This document shows, piece after piece, positions 8,922 through 17,802 of a stretch of DNA of 64,000 nt. A model generated the notes under the pieces. The model did no database searches, had not been told where the DNA came from, and saw only the letters and a list, made by a program, of their open reading frames with translations. Each line of letters starts with the position of its first letter. The first letter of the stretch is position 1. A program made the translations under genes and the position numbers. Origin of the DNA: an uncultured Bacteroides sp. (GTDB taxonomy: Bacteria > Bacteroidota > Bacteroidia > Bacteroidales > Bacteroidaceae); NCBI GenBank assembly GCA_900552075.1, contig URYL01000006.1:62001-126000 (forward strand), given 5' to 3'.

Positions 8922-10100
8922 ATGGCTAAAGAACTCGAACTCAAGTACGGCTGCAACCCTAACCAGAAGCCGGCCCGCATTTTCATGCAGGAGGGAGAAC
9001 TGCCAATTGAAGTATTGAACGGTCGTCCTGGTTATATCAACTTTTTGGATGCGTTCAACGGATGGCAGTTGGTGAAAGAACTGAAAGAAGCCACCGGTAT
9101 GCCGGCTGCCACTTCGTTCAAACACGTGAGTCCTGCCGGAGCCGCAATCGGTCTGGAATTGGATGAAACCATGAAGAAAATTTATTTTGTGGATAACCTG
9201 CCTTTGTCGCCGCTGGCAAATGCGTATGTACGTGCGCGTGGTGCCGACCGTATGTCGTCTTATGGAGATTTTATCGCTTTGAGTGATGTGTGTGACGAGG
9301 AGACTGCCCGTTTCATCAATCGTGAGGTATCCGACGGTGTTATTGCTCCGGGATATACAGATGCGGCATTGGAAATTTTAAAGAACAAGCGTAAGGGTAC
9401 TTATAATGTCATTAAGATAGATCCGGCTTATCGCCCGAATCCCATTGAACACAAGGATGTGTTCGGCATTACTTTTGAACAGGGACGTAATGAAGTGAAA
9501 CTGAATGGCCCGGAACTGTTTGCAAACATTCCGACACAGAATAAGAATTTCCCGGAAGAGGCTAAGCGCAATTTGATGATTGCATTGATTACGTTGAAAT
9601 ATACGCAGTCTAATTCAGTGTGTTATGTGAAGGACGGACAGGCCATTGGTATTGGTGCTGGACAACAGAGCCGTATTCATTGTACTCGTTTGGCTGGGAA
9701 CAAGGCTGATATCTGGTACTTGCGCCAACATCCGAAAGTATTGAACTTGCCTTGGGTGGAAAAAATCCGCCGTGCCGACCGTGACAACACCATTGATATT
9801 TATATTAGCGAAGATCACGATGATGTATTAGCCGATGGAGTATGGCAGCAGTTCTTTACGGAAAAACCGGAAATCTTGACCCGTGAAGAAAAACGGGCAT
9901 GGTTGGATACGCAGAAAGGGGTGTCTTTAGGTTCGGATGCATTCTTCCCGTTTGGTGACAACATTGAACGTGCTCACAAGAGTGGAGTAGAATATATCGC
10001 CCAGGCTGGTGGTTCTGTACGTGATGATAATGTGATTGAAACATGCGATAAATATGGCATTGCCATGGCATTCACAGGTATCCGTCTGTTCCATCATTAA
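8922..10100 (+). CDS. Free-standing AICAR formyltransferase
   Basis: 392 residues that correspond to the transformylase domain of PurH and lack the cyclohydrolase domain. The catalytic pair K67-H68 lies in SFKHVSPAGAAIG. Other conserved pieces are YTQSNSVCYVKDGQAIGIGAGQ and SDAFFPFGDNIERA. It transfers a formyl group from 10-formyl-THF to AICAR to give FAICAR. With the cyclohydrolase gene at 4995 it reconstitutes PurH from two proteins. This monodomain type also occurs in Firmicutes. It has its own promoter and terminator, so it is transcribed apart from its partner. Confidence 0.93.
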   Translation: MAKELELKYGCNPNQKPARIFMQEGELPIEVLNGRPGYINFLDAFNGWQLVKELKEATGMPAATSFKHVSPAGAAIGLELDETMKKIYFVDNLPLSPLANAYVRARGADRMSSYGDFIALSDVCDEETARFINREVSDGVIAPGYTDAALEILKNKRKGTYNVIKIDPAYRPNPIEHKDVFGITFEQGRNEVKLNGPELFANIPTQNKNFPEEAKRNLMIALITLKYTQSNSVCYVKDGQAIGIGAGQQSRIHCTRLAGNKADIWYLRQHPKVLNLPWVEKIRRADRDNTIDIYISEDHDDVLADGVWQQFFTEKPEILTREEKRAWLDTQKGVSLGSDAFFPFGDNIERAHKSGVEYIAQAGGSVRDDNVIETCDKYGIAMAFTGIRLFHH

Positions 10101-10123
10101 TTCTGAAGGAAAGAAATAAAAAG

Positions 10124-10153
10124 AGGAGAGGTGTAAATTTGCACCTCTTTTTT
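10124..10153 (+). terminator. Terminator of the AICAR transformylase gene
   Basis: AGAGGTG and CACCTCT form a 7-bp stem around an 8-base loop, followed by seven T. Confidence 0.8.
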
Positions 10154-10182
10154 TGTAGATAGGTGAAGATTTACTATCTTTG
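10152..10182 (+). promoter_or_regulatory. ssrA promoter
   Basis: TTTG (10152-10155), 19 bases, TATCTTTG (10175-10182). This is a textbook Bacteroidota promoter; the start of transcription would be close to base 10190, shortly before mature tmRNA at about 10206. Confidence 0.75.
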
Positions 10183-10205
10183 CCTTCACTTTAATACTCA
10201 ATCTT

Positions 10206-10599
10206 GGGGTTGTTTGGTTTTGACAGCGAGAGATGTGGTATGTAAGCATGCAGTGCGTCAGTGATTTGCACTATAATCTCAGTTACTGAACAATTATCTG
10301 GCAACGAAAATTATGCTCTCGCTGCTTAATCGAAGTATAGTAGATTAGCTTTATTTCTGTCATAGTGATGGAAACGAGACATCGCTCAAAAGCTCTTGTT
10401 CCGAAGCGTTTGGTTTAGCGGTGCAGCAAATTCGGGAATAGTTCCAGTCTTGTTCCGCGGCTGGAATGAAATTTTAGGAACTAAGGCATAAGTGGGTGGC
10501 TCTGGTCTTGCTTATACACGAAAACCGAAGGCAGAGATAAGCATGTAGAAAGCATATGGCTTCCTTGTTTGGACGAGGGTTCGACTCCCTCCAGCTCCA
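10206..10599 (+). ncRNA. ssrA: Transfer-messenger RNA (tmRNA)
   Basis: About 394 nt. The tRNA-like ends pair (GGGGTTG at 10206-10212 with CAGCTCC at 10592-10598), the T-arm GAGGGTTCGACTCCCTC is intact and the discriminator is A at 10599; CCA is not encoded. The tag frame at 10300-10329 reads GNENYALAA then TAA. tmRNA with SmpB releases stalled ribosomes and marks the nascent peptide for proteolysis. End points are inferred from pairing and may be off by a few bases. Confidence 0.95.
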
Positions 10600-10612
10600 C
10601 GATGATTCTCTA

Positions 10613-10640
10613 GAACCGCTGATTTTCAGCGGTTTTTCTT
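10613..10640 (+). terminator. ssrA terminator
   Basis: AACCGCTG and CAGCGGTT form an 8-bp stem with a 5-base loop followed by T-rich sequence. The insertion sequence begins 16 bases after it. Confidence 0.75.
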
Positions 10641-10651
10641 TTATATAATCT

Positions 10652-10655
10652 CTCT
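10652..10655. repeat. Left copy of a 4-bp target duplication, CTCT
   Basis: CTCT directly abuts the left inverted repeat, and CTCT also follows the right inverted repeat at 12338-12341. A 4-bp duplication is short, so chance is possible, but both copies sit exactly at the termini. Confidence 0.55.
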
Positions 10656-10683
10656 AGGGATATTCAGTAAATGTCCCTAAAAT

Positions 10684-10736
10684 AAGATGGCATATGAAAT
10701 GATTATGGTCTATCATCTTCATATGCCATTTTTTAT
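10684..10736. terminator. Hairpin at the left end of the insertion sequence
   Basis: ATGGCATATGAA pairs with TTCATATGCCAT, extended inward by ATGAT/ATCAT past one bulge, and is followed by TTTTTT on the plus strand. It can end transcripts coming from ssrA and may also end the transposase mRNA. Confidence 0.65.
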
Positions 10737-10835
10737 TGTCATTTTTCCATGTATTCTCACATAATTCTATCCGTCAGGATATGACCCTTCTGAAGAAGCC
10801 AGATGACCTCTTCCGATTCCGTCAGTAAAATCATA

Positions 10836-12194
10836 TCATGCCGCTTTAACCGTCCAGTTCCTGATTCTGTCAATCATCAGTACGGCATTTGCCGTATGTA
10901 TTCCGAAGAAAATCCACAGGATTTCCGTCTTTCTGTTCCGTGCTCTTATCCTCGAGAGCGAGTAATGCTGCTTCTGTGTGCCGAAGCTGCCTTCAAGCCG
11001 GGTGGCCCTCTCCCTTGAAAGTTCACTTCTGAGAACCTTCCTCAAGGATTCATCCCTGGCCGCTCTTCCCTTGCGTACGAAGGAAGTGGAAATTCCGTAT
11101 TTCGTACAGAACTTCCTGTTGGCGTTATTGGCATAGATGGAATCGGCTGCCACGCATCTTACCCTCGCGGTCATGAGTTTCTGCTGCATGCGGATACAGT
11201 CCTTCAGGCGTATGCCCTCGTTGAAAGCCTTGAACGAGAGGTGTTCGATGAACGATATGCCGTCTATCTGTAAGTTGTTGGCCTTCGCACCAAACTCGAC
11301 GGATTTCATTTCCTTACCTCTTACGATGGGACGTACATAATGACGGTCAATGCTGACGATACGGTCACTGACTTTCCGGCCTTCAAACATTTCCTTTTCC
11401 TGTACAAGAACCTTTCTGATGATGGAAAGCCGTTTCCGGTAATCCTGAGTATATCGGAGTGATACCCCATGCTCACTGTGAATTCCATCCCGCTGCATGA
11501 GAAGCTTTTCAAGGAGTCTGATCATACGGCGCTTGAGCATCCTTGTGCGTGAAGCCTTCCTCTTTCTTTTCTTGCAGTAGGACAGATAAGATTCCGCCAC
11601 ATTCCTGTATTTGTTACGCGGACGCCTTATGCCAAGCTCCCTGCAATGCTTGCAGATATGCCTGTAGAGCCATTTGATGCTTTCCCAAAGGAGCTTCATG
11701 TCTGTGGGGAAACGCATGTGGCTTTCGTAGTATGTGGCATCGGTCATGCACACGTGAAGGTTCTCAAGATAAGGTTTCCAGTGTGAGGCCAGCACTTCCT
11801 GGAGGGATTCAATGTCAAGACGGGATGCCATCTCATTGCGGATGGCACTGACTATCTTGTAGTTGGTTATTGGGAAGGACGGGTCTATCATGATTCCGCA
11901 GAACATCTGGTAGTGTATGTTGCCGTTCAGATGTTCCACCAGCTGTCTGTCGGAGAATCCGGTGTAGGCTTTAAGGACCATGAGGGCAATCTTTGCTGCA
12001 GGGCTGAAGATGTTCCTGCGTCCCAGTCGCTGTTCCAACAGGCCCAAGGATTTTGCCATACGCTCAAAGGGAAACACCGAGTGAAGCCTGCCAAGCTCAC
12101 TCTCATTAAAACTCTTGTGGTATTTTTCCAGAATATCAAATTCTGTAAAGCTCAAAGTAGGGTGAATTTCTGAAATATTTTGTATCTTAGCCAT
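10836..12194 (-). CDS. DDE transposase of the insertion sequence
   Basis: 452 residues. An N-terminal DUF772-like part (about 30-150, SPAAKIALMVLKAYTGFSDR) precedes an RNase H-fold DDE domain. Candidate catalytic residues are D152 (in MTDATYYES), D351 (in VAADSIYANN) and E401 (in RLEGSFGTQKQHYSL), with a basic insertion at about 205-230. It cuts and joins the element ends. No frameshift or stop interrupts it, so it could be active. The likely promoter has a TATCTTTA -7 element just inside the right end. Family assignment between IS5 and IS1182 is uncertain without a database comparison. Confidence 0.88.
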   Translation of the reverse strand: MAKIQNISEIHPTLSFTEFDILEKYHKSFNESELGRLHSVFPFERMAKSLGLLEQRLGRRNIFSPAAKIALMVLKAYTGFSDRQLVEHLNGNIHYQMFCGIMIDPSFPITNYKIVSAIRNEMASRLDIESLQEVLASHWKPYLENLHVCMTDATYYESHMRFPTDMKLLWESIKWLYRHICKHCRELGIRRPRNKYRNVAESYLSYCKKRKRKASRTRMLKRRMIRLLEKLLMQRDGIHSEHGVSLRYTQDYRKRLSIIRKVLVQEKEMFEGRKVSDRIVSIDRHYVRPIVRGKEMKSVEFGAKANNLQIDGISFIEHLSFKAFNEGIRLKDCIRMQQKLMTARVRCVAADSIYANNANRKFCTKYGISTSFVRKGRAARDESLRKVLRSELSRERATRLEGSFGTQKQHYSLSRIRARNRKTEILWIFFGIHTANAVLMIDRIRNWTVKAA

Positions 12195-12265
12195 ATCTTA
12201 GTTGGAGTATTTTCCCCGTTTTGGCTGCCAAACCTTATTTGCGGGGGAATACCTAAAGATACAAA

Positions 12266-12312
12266 AAAGCCAACTAATTCGCAACACTTTGTGTATGGAT
12301 TAGTTGGCTAAT
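12266..12312 (-). terminator. Terminator hairpin at the right end of the insertion sequence, facing the transposase
   Basis: Read on the minus strand, AGCCAACTAAT pairs with ATTAGTTGGCT across about 22 bases and is followed by TTTTTT. The transposase -7-like TATCTTTA comes directly after it. External transcripts should stop before the transposase gene, while its own promoter starts beyond the hairpin. Confidence 0.6.
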
Positions 12313-12408
12313 TTTATGTTATTTGCTGAATGTCCCTCTCTATACCCTTTTTATTTTCCCTTTCTCTCCTCTATGTTCTATTACTGATTTCTAGCCGGCA
12401 ATAAAAAA

Positions 12409-12443
12409 CGGCATATATTCTTTGTGTTTGAGAATATATGCCG
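12409..12443 (-). terminator. Terminator of the rel gene
   Basis: A perfect 13-bp stem (CGGCATATATTCT/AGAATATATGCCG) with a 9-base loop is followed on the minus strand by TTTTTT. It lies 21 bases after the rel stop. Confidence 0.85.
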
Positions 12444-12464
12444 ATAAGAATGAGTTGAGTTCTG

Positions 12465-14747
12465 TTAGTCTGTGATGGCATCATCAAAGTTCTCGATTCG
12501 TGTTACTTTCTTGATGCTTTCCAGTTTCTTTAAGTTTTCACAAATAGTGTTCACATCGTCTACGTCGTGTACAAACAGTTGGATACGCCCTTCAAATATT
12601 CCATCATTTGACTCGATGTTTAGTTTGTGGATATTTACGTTCAGTTGCTGTGAAATGATTTGTGTCACTTGATTCAGCACTCCGATACCATCAATACCTT
12701 TTATATATACATTTACAGGGAAGTTGAGTGCTTTTCCGGTTTCCCACTGTACGGCCAACAGCCTGTTGCCAAAACTGGTTTTTAGCTGGGCCGCGATTGG
12801 GCATTGACGTTTGTGAATGATAATCCGGTTGTTGTCATCAATGTATCCCAGCACATCATCTCCTGGTATCGGCTTGCAGCAGTCTGCAATGATGTAGTGT
12901 TTCTGAATCTCTTCAGGAGTGAGACGGACGATTTTCTTTTTATCAATATTTAATTGAGGAGTACTTTCTTGGCTAGGAATGTTATCTTGTGATTTCGACT
13001 TGTTCCCTCCACCAAAGGCGAAGGCAATGTATTTCTTCCAGTTGGTAGGAGCCGGTTTTTCTTTTAATTCATTTTTATCAGCTTCTCCCAGTGTAAAGAC
13101 CTTTTGTCCTATTTGGTACATTAGGTCTTCAGGAGTCTTTAGTTTGTGAAGTGTACAAAGTTTCTGGATGTTGGTATCGTTTGCTTCAATACCTTCTTTG
13201 ATGAAAAAATCATGTAGCATGTCTTCTCCAGCCTGTTGTACCTCTTTTCGTTCTCTTTTCAGAATAGACAGAATCTTTGCTTTTGCTTTGGCTGTAGTGG
13301 CAAAATTAATCCATGAAGGTTGTACCTTTTGAGCTTTGGATGTCAGAATTTCCACTTGGTCTCCACTTTGTAGTTTATGGCTGAGTGGAACCAGTTTGTG
13401 ATTGACTTTTGCTCCGATACAATGGCTCCCTAAGAAGGTATGAATAGAGAATGCAAAATCAAGTGCAGTAGCGTTTTGCGGCATGGTTTTTATTTCTCCT
13501 TTGGGAGTAAACACGAAAATTTCAGAGGCAAAAAGGTTCAGTTTGATGGTGTCTAGGAAATCAATGGCATCTGGTTGAGGGTCATCCAATATTTCTTTGA
13601 TGGTTTTTAGCCATTTGCTGAGTTCGCCTTCATCTTCGCTTCCTCCTCCTTCTTTGTATTTCCAGTGTGCAGCAAAACCTTGTTCTGCCACGTCGTTCAT
13701 CCGCTCACTTCTGATTTGCACTTCAATCCATTGCCCTTTGTTGCTCATCAGGGTAACATGGAGAGCCTGATAGCCATTGGCTTTCGGATGACTGACCCAG
13801 TCGCGTAAACGATCGGGATGGGGTTTGTATATGCGGGAAATGGCTACATAAATATTGAAGCAGTCATTTAGCTCCTCTTCTTCGTTTTTGGGAGTGAAAA
13901 TGATACGTACAGCCAAAATATCATAGATTTCCTCAAACGTAATATGCTTGTTTTGCATCTTATTCCAAATGGAATAAGGAGACTTGATGCGTGCCAAGAT
14001 ACGATAAGGAAGTCCCATTTTGTCGAGTTGTGCACGGATGGGGGCTGTGAACTCTTCAAACAGACTTTCTCTTTCAGCTTGTGTGGCTTTGAGTTTGTTT
14101 TCTATTTTCTGGTATGCTTCCGGGTGTTCGTATTTAAAGCTCAAGTCCTCCAATTCGGTTTTGATACGGTTCAACCCCAATCGATTGGCGAGTGGAGCAT
14201 AAATATAAAGTGTTTCCCCTGCAATCTTGTATTGTTTGCTGGGAAGCATGGAGCCGAGCGTACGCATGTTGTGCAGTCGGTCTGCAATCTTGATAAGGAT
14301 GACACGGATGTCATCATTCATCGTAAGAAGAAGTTTTTTGAAGTTCTCTGCCTGTGCGGAAGCTCTGTCTCCAAAGATACCTCCAGAGATTTTTGTCAGT
14401 CCGTCTACAATTTGAGCAATCTTAGGACCGAACAGGTTTTCGATATCTTCCACTGTATAGTCTGTGTCTTCCACCACATCGTGAAGTAACGCTGAACAGA
14501 TAGAAGTAGACCCTAATCCGATTTCTACGCATGCGATACGTGCTACGGCAATAGGATGTAAAATATAAGGTTCGCCCGAACGTCTACGCACACCTTTGTG
14601 TGCCTGTCGGGCGAAGTTGAAGGCTTTCGTGATAATTTCAACCTTTTTCCGGTGTTTGCTTTCAAGATATCGGTCCAATAACTCCTGAAAGGCATTGTCT
14701 ATCAGTTGTTCATCTGCTTGTTCCTGCGTAAGTTTGTCGTCAGTCAT
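12465..14747 (-). CDS. Rel/SpoT-type (p)ppGpp synthetase-hydrolase
   Basis: 760 residues in the long RSH order: HD hydrolase domain (about 30-200, with H89-D90 and E93-D94 in LLHDVVEDT), synthetase domain (about 240-390, ARIKSPYSIWNKM and NGYQALHVTL), TGS (about 405-465) and a C-terminal ACT domain (about 680-755). Intact HD residues argue for hydrolase activity. The charge motif before the synthetase loop reads RLRD, a variant of the RxKD of bifunctional enzymes rather than the ExDD of RelA-only enzymes. It sets stringent-response alarmone levels in the cytoplasm. Last gene of the parA-parB-DUF5683-mltD-rel block. Confidence 0.93.
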   Translation of the reverse strand: MTDDKLTQEQADEQLIDNAFQELLDRYLESKHRKKVEIITKAFNFARQAHKGVRRRSGEPYILHPIAVARIACVEIGLGSTSICSALLHDVVEDTDYTVEDIENLFGPKIAQIVDGLTKISGGIFGDRASAQAENFKKLLLTMNDDIRVILIKIADRLHNMRTLGSMLPSKQYKIAGETLYIYAPLANRLGLNRIKTELEDLSFKYEHPEAYQKIENKLKATQAERESLFEEFTAPIRAQLDKMGLPYRILARIKSPYSIWNKMQNKHITFEEIYDILAVRIIFTPKNEEEELNDCFNIYVAISRIYKPHPDRLRDWVSHPKANGYQALHVTLMSNKGQWIEVQIRSERMNDVAEQGFAAHWKYKEGGGSEDEGELSKWLKTIKEILDDPQPDAIDFLDTIKLNLFASEIFVFTPKGEIKTMPQNATALDFAFSIHTFLGSHCIGAKVNHKLVPLSHKLQSGDQVEILTSKAQKVQPSWINFATTAKAKAKILSILKRERKEVQQAGEDMLHDFFIKEGIEANDTNIQKLCTLHKLKTPEDLMYQIGQKVFTLGEADKNELKEKPAPTNWKKYIAFAFGGGNKSKSQDNIPSQESTPQLNIDKKKIVRLTPEEIQKHYIIADCCKPIPGDDVLGYIDDNNRIIIHKRQCPIAAQLKTSFGNRLLAVQWETGKALNFPVNVYIKGIDGIGVLNQVTQIISQQLNVNIHKLNIESNDGIFEGRIQLFVHDVDDVNTICENLKKLESIKKVTRIENFDDAITD

Positions 14748-14823
14748 AATTCTCTCCCTTCTTTGAATCGATAATGCAAAAATAGGGAAAAATACGAATC
14801 AAACAAGCAAATGGCTGCTTTTC

Positions 14824-16095
14824 TTATCGGATACGTAATGATTTGCCAGCCCGGATGTTGCTCCCTTTAATTCCGTTCAATCGTCTGAGCTGATTTACAC
14901 TAACTCCATATTTAGCTGCAATACCTCCTAACGTTTCTCCATTGCGGATACGATGGTATACTGCTTTTCCTGTATTCTGACTTTTGCTGGCACTACTGTT
15001 GCTGACGGTTACGGTACTGCGGCGTGTCTGATAAACCTCTGGCTTATAATTGTAGATGCTGTCTTCATGGTCGATGAAGCAGCTCATCATTTGGGTTGGC
15101 AGTCTCAAGGCATAGGGCTTTTCATTGCCTGGAATGATGTCTTTCTTGAACTCTGGATTCAAGGCCCGCAACTGGTCGATGTCAATTTTGCAAACCTCCG
15201 CTATTTGGTTCAGATTCAGTGAGCGATTTACGTGGACTGTATCCGTACTTTCGGGCATGTTCATTTCCATAGGACTGATATAATGCTCGCAATAATAAGT
15301 CATGATGTAATTGGCTGCTACAAATGCAGGTACATAGCCTCTGGTTTCTTTGGGAAGGTAATTGTAAATCTTCCAGAAATCCTTTTCTCCTCCCGCCCGG
15401 CGGATGGCTTTGTTGATGGTACCCGGTCCACAGTTGTATGCTGCTAACACGAGGTTCCAGTCGTGGTAAATGTCGTATAGGTCTTTCAAGTAACGGGCTG
15501 CGGCGCGTGTAGATTTAATTGGATCTCTCCGTTCATCTACTAGTGAATTGACTTTCAGACCATATACTTGTCCGGTACGAAGCATGAACTGCCAGAGGCC
15601 TACGGCTCCCTGTGCGGAAGTGGAGGTAGGATTCAATGCGGATTCAATGACGGGTAAGTATTTGAGTTCCAATGGGAGGTCATACAAATCAAGCGCTTCC
15701 TCAAAAATGGGCATGTATAGGTTGTTCGCACTCAGCATGAAAGATACTTTCTGCCGCAGGCGAGTGGCATACATGTCGATGAATTTCCGTATGATATCGT
15801 TATAAGGCATTTCAATGATAGCCGGAATCCGTTGCAGGCGGTCCATGTAGATAGAATCGCTGACTTCTGGGTTCTGGGTAGTCATCGTGCAGTTTTCAGC
15901 CGGATTGATATAGTGTTTGGATATCCAGTCCAAATAGAGACTGTCGGTGGTGGATATCATACCTTCCGGTAAGTCTATCACGTCTTCTTGTCCGTTTGCC
16001 GATTGTACAGTAATGCTTTTTTCTGTTTGCTGTGCAAAAAGTGAGGATGCACTGCAGATTGTGGCAGTCAGTAAACTGAAAAGTATCTTTCTCAT
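14824..16095 (-). CDS. mltD: MltD-like membrane-bound lytic transglycosylase with LysM domain
   Basis: 423 residues from the ATG at 16095, five bases after the preceding stop; a longer frame to 16155 would overlap DUF5683 and displace the signal peptide. Order: signal peptide (MRKILFSLLTATICSASSL), SLT domain with the catalytic E in VIESALNP, then SAQGAVGLWQFM and AAYNCGPG, and one C-terminal LysM (HRIRNGETLGGIAAKYGV). It cleaves glycan strands in the periplasm, producing anhydromuropeptides. Bacteroidota forms usually have one to three LysM repeats. Confidence 0.92.
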   Translation of the reverse strand: MRKILFSLLTATICSASSLFAQQTEKSITVQSANGQEDVIDLPEGMISTTDSLYLDWISKHYINPAENCTMTTQNPEVSDSIYMDRLQRIPAIIEMPYNDIIRKFIDMYATRLRQKVSFMLSANNLYMPIFEEALDLYDLPLELKYLPVIESALNPTSTSAQGAVGLWQFMLRTGQVYGLKVNSLVDERRDPIKSTRAAARYLKDLYDIYHDWNLVLAAYNCGPGTINKAIRRAGGEKDFWKIYNYLPKETRGYVPAFVAANYIMTYYCEHYISPMEMNMPESTDTVHVNRSLNLNQIAEVCKIDIDQLRALNPEFKKDIIPGNEKPYALRLPTQMMSCFIDHEDSIYNYKPEVYQTRRSTVTVSNSSASKSQNTGKAVYHRIRNGETLGGIAAKYGVSVNQLRRLNGIKGSNIRAGKSLRIR

Positions 16096-16099
16096 TTGC

Positions 16100-16885
16100 T
16101 TAAAATTTAATACAGCATTGCAAGCCGACTCCTTGCGGACGGTTGCGGAATGCATCGTTAAAGATGGTGGGTTCCCATTTCATGCTGAGGTCTTTGCTGA
16201 TGTCAAAATCAGAAAGCTCGGCATCGACATAGGCGTCAATCACCGATAATAAATATACACCAATAAATGCAAATATACTCAAGTCGCGTTGGCGACGATA
16301 AAGGTCTTTGCGTGAACGGAATAATTCTTGCCAATATTCAAGTCGATCGTTGATATTGGTTCCGGGAGGAAGGAAGTTCTCATAACTTTTGTTGTTGGGG
16401 TTGTTACTCATGATATCCTGATAGGCTTGGGAGTAATCCTTGTACATTTGTCCGTTCCATGTCAGGGCGTATGCACATCCTACGAAGCCTCCATAAATAA
16501 TGGGTAACTTCCAATATTTCCGGTTGTAGATTTGTCCGGCTCCCGGGATGACCAGTCCCAGCCATACAGTCCGGTTGGAATTAGGTATCCAGCGTTTTTT
16601 CTCTTTTACAGGAGGTAGGGTATGTTGTAAAGAGTCATTTTGTTTTGCCAGGGCAGCTGTATCCAATGGTGATTCCAGATTCTTCAAGGCGAATTGTCGT
16701 TGTAAATCTGTCGTATCAGCCAATGCCAGACTATCTGCCTGATTCTTTATACGGATAGAATCGGCCGTGAGTGCACCTTCCCGATGCTTTTTGGCACGTT
16801 GAGCATATGCTTCTGTGCTCCCCCAATAAGGGGTGCAGAATAACAAGATCAACAATACTAAATATGTAAATATATGTGCTCTCAA
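16100..16885 (-). CDS. DUF5683 domain protein, exported or membrane-bound
   Basis: 261 residues from a TTG start 14 bases after parB. An N-terminal signal or anchor (HIFTYLVLLILLFCTPYWG) is followed by a charged linker and the DUF5683 region with conserved WLGLVIPGAGQIYNRKYWKLPIIYGG and further hydrophobic segments near the C-terminus. The function of the family is unknown. It is regularly found next to parB and the MltD gene in Bacteroidota. The TTG start is supported by the signal-like sequence that follows it and the tight spacing. Confidence 0.85.
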   Translation of the reverse strand: MRAHIFTYLVLLILLFCTPYWGSTEAYAQRAKKHREGALTADSIRIKNQADSLALADTTDLQRQFALKNLESPLDTAALAKQNDSLQHTLPPVKEKKRWIPNSNRTVWLGLVIPGAGQIYNRKYWKLPIIYGGFVGCAYALTWNGQMYKDYSQAYQDIMSNNPNNKSYENFLPPGTNINDRLEYWQELFRSRKDLYRRQRDLSIFAFIGVYLLSVIDAYVDAELSDFDISKDLSMKWEPTIFNDAFRNRPQGVGLQCCIKF

Positions 16886-16899
16886 AAGATTGTTTCCGT

Positions 16900-17796
16900 T
16901 TATTCTGTTTTTTTCAAAGAGTCTAAAATCTCCATAATTCTTTCCAAGTCTGCCTCGCTGTTAAAAGGAATGCTGATTTTTCCTTTTCCTTTATTGCTAC
17001 AAGATAGCTGAACTTTGGTTCCGAAGAAACTGCACAGATGGTTTTGCAGCATGGAGTACTCTTCCGATAATTGTGCGCCTTTCGGTGCAATGGTTTTTCC
17101 TCCGCTTTTCACGCTTTCGCCGCTGGCCAGCGCTTTTACAATTTCTTCAACTTTGCGTACCGAGTAACCTTGGCTTACGATTTCATTGAAAATACGTATC
17201 TGCGTTTTAGGGTCATCTAAAGTCAGCAATGCGCGTGCATGTCCCATGTCGATTTCCTTGTTTTTCAGAGCCATCTGAATGGGAGCCGGTAGTTTTAGTA
17301 ACCGTAGGTAATTTGCGATAGTCGTACGTTTCTTGCCTATTCGTTCGCTGAGTCGTTCCTGTGTCAGTTCATACTGTTCAATCAGGTGCTGGTAAGCCAG
17401 TGCGATTTCCAGTGAATTCAAGTCTTCACGCTGTATGTTTTCGATCAATGCCATTTCCATGACATTTTCGTCGTCTGCCGTGCGGATATAAGCTGGTATG
17501 GTTTTCAGTCCCGCTAATATGGAGGCTCTGTAACGTCTTTCTCCTGCAATGATTTGATAAGAATCCTCGCTGATTTGACGTAGGGTGATAGGCTGTATGA
17601 TACCAATTTCAGCAATGGAGTCTGCCAGTTCCTGTAAAGCAATCGGATCAAACTCCCGGCGAGGTTGGTTGGGATTGACCGATATTTTGCTCAATTCTAT
17701 TTCGTTGATAGAGGATGAGCCGGAGGTCTTTACCTCTTCATGAGATATCAAGGCATCCAGTCCTCGTCCTAATGCAAATTTTTTCTGTACTGCCAT
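16900..17796 (-). CDS. parB: Chromosome partitioning protein ParB
   Basis: 298 residues. The N-terminal ParB/Srx domain contains the CTP-binding GERRYRAS motif, followed by a helix-turn-helix segment (LTQERLSERIGKKRTTIANYL region) and a C-terminal dimerisation domain. It binds parS sites near the origin, spreads as a CTP-dependent clamp and works with ParA. It follows parA by 6 bases. No confident parS site was found by eye in this window. Confidence 0.95.
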   Translation of the reverse strand: MAVQKKFALGRGLDALISHEEVKTSGSSSINEIELSKISVNPNQPRREFDPIALQELADSIAEIGIIQPITLRQISEDSYQIIAGERRYRASILAGLKTIPAYIRTADDENVMEMALIENIQREDLNSLEIALAYQHLIEQYELTQERLSERIGKKRTTIANYLRLLKLPAPIQMALKNKEIDMGHARALLTLDDPKTQIRIFNEIVSQGYSVRKVEEIVKALASGESVKSGGKTIAPKGAQLSEEYSMLQNHLCSFFGTKVQLSCSNKGKGKISIPFNSEADLERIMEILDSLKKTE

Positions 17797-17802
17797 ATAC
17801 TT

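Larger units (their letters stand above)
10656..12337. mobile_element. Insertion sequence, IS5/IS1182-type, apparently intact
   Basis: 1682 bp. Imperfect terminal inverted repeats share AGGGAYATTCAGYAAAT (left from 10656, right ending at 12337) and CTCT flanks both ends. One transposase gene fills the element on the minus strand. Hairpins lie just inside both ends: 10687-10730 (12-bp stem, followed by T-run on the plus strand) and 12266-12312 (11-bp stem, followed by six T on the minus strand). They should stop transcription entering from the flanks. The element lies between the ssrA terminator and the terminator of rel, so no gene is broken. Confidence 0.85.
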
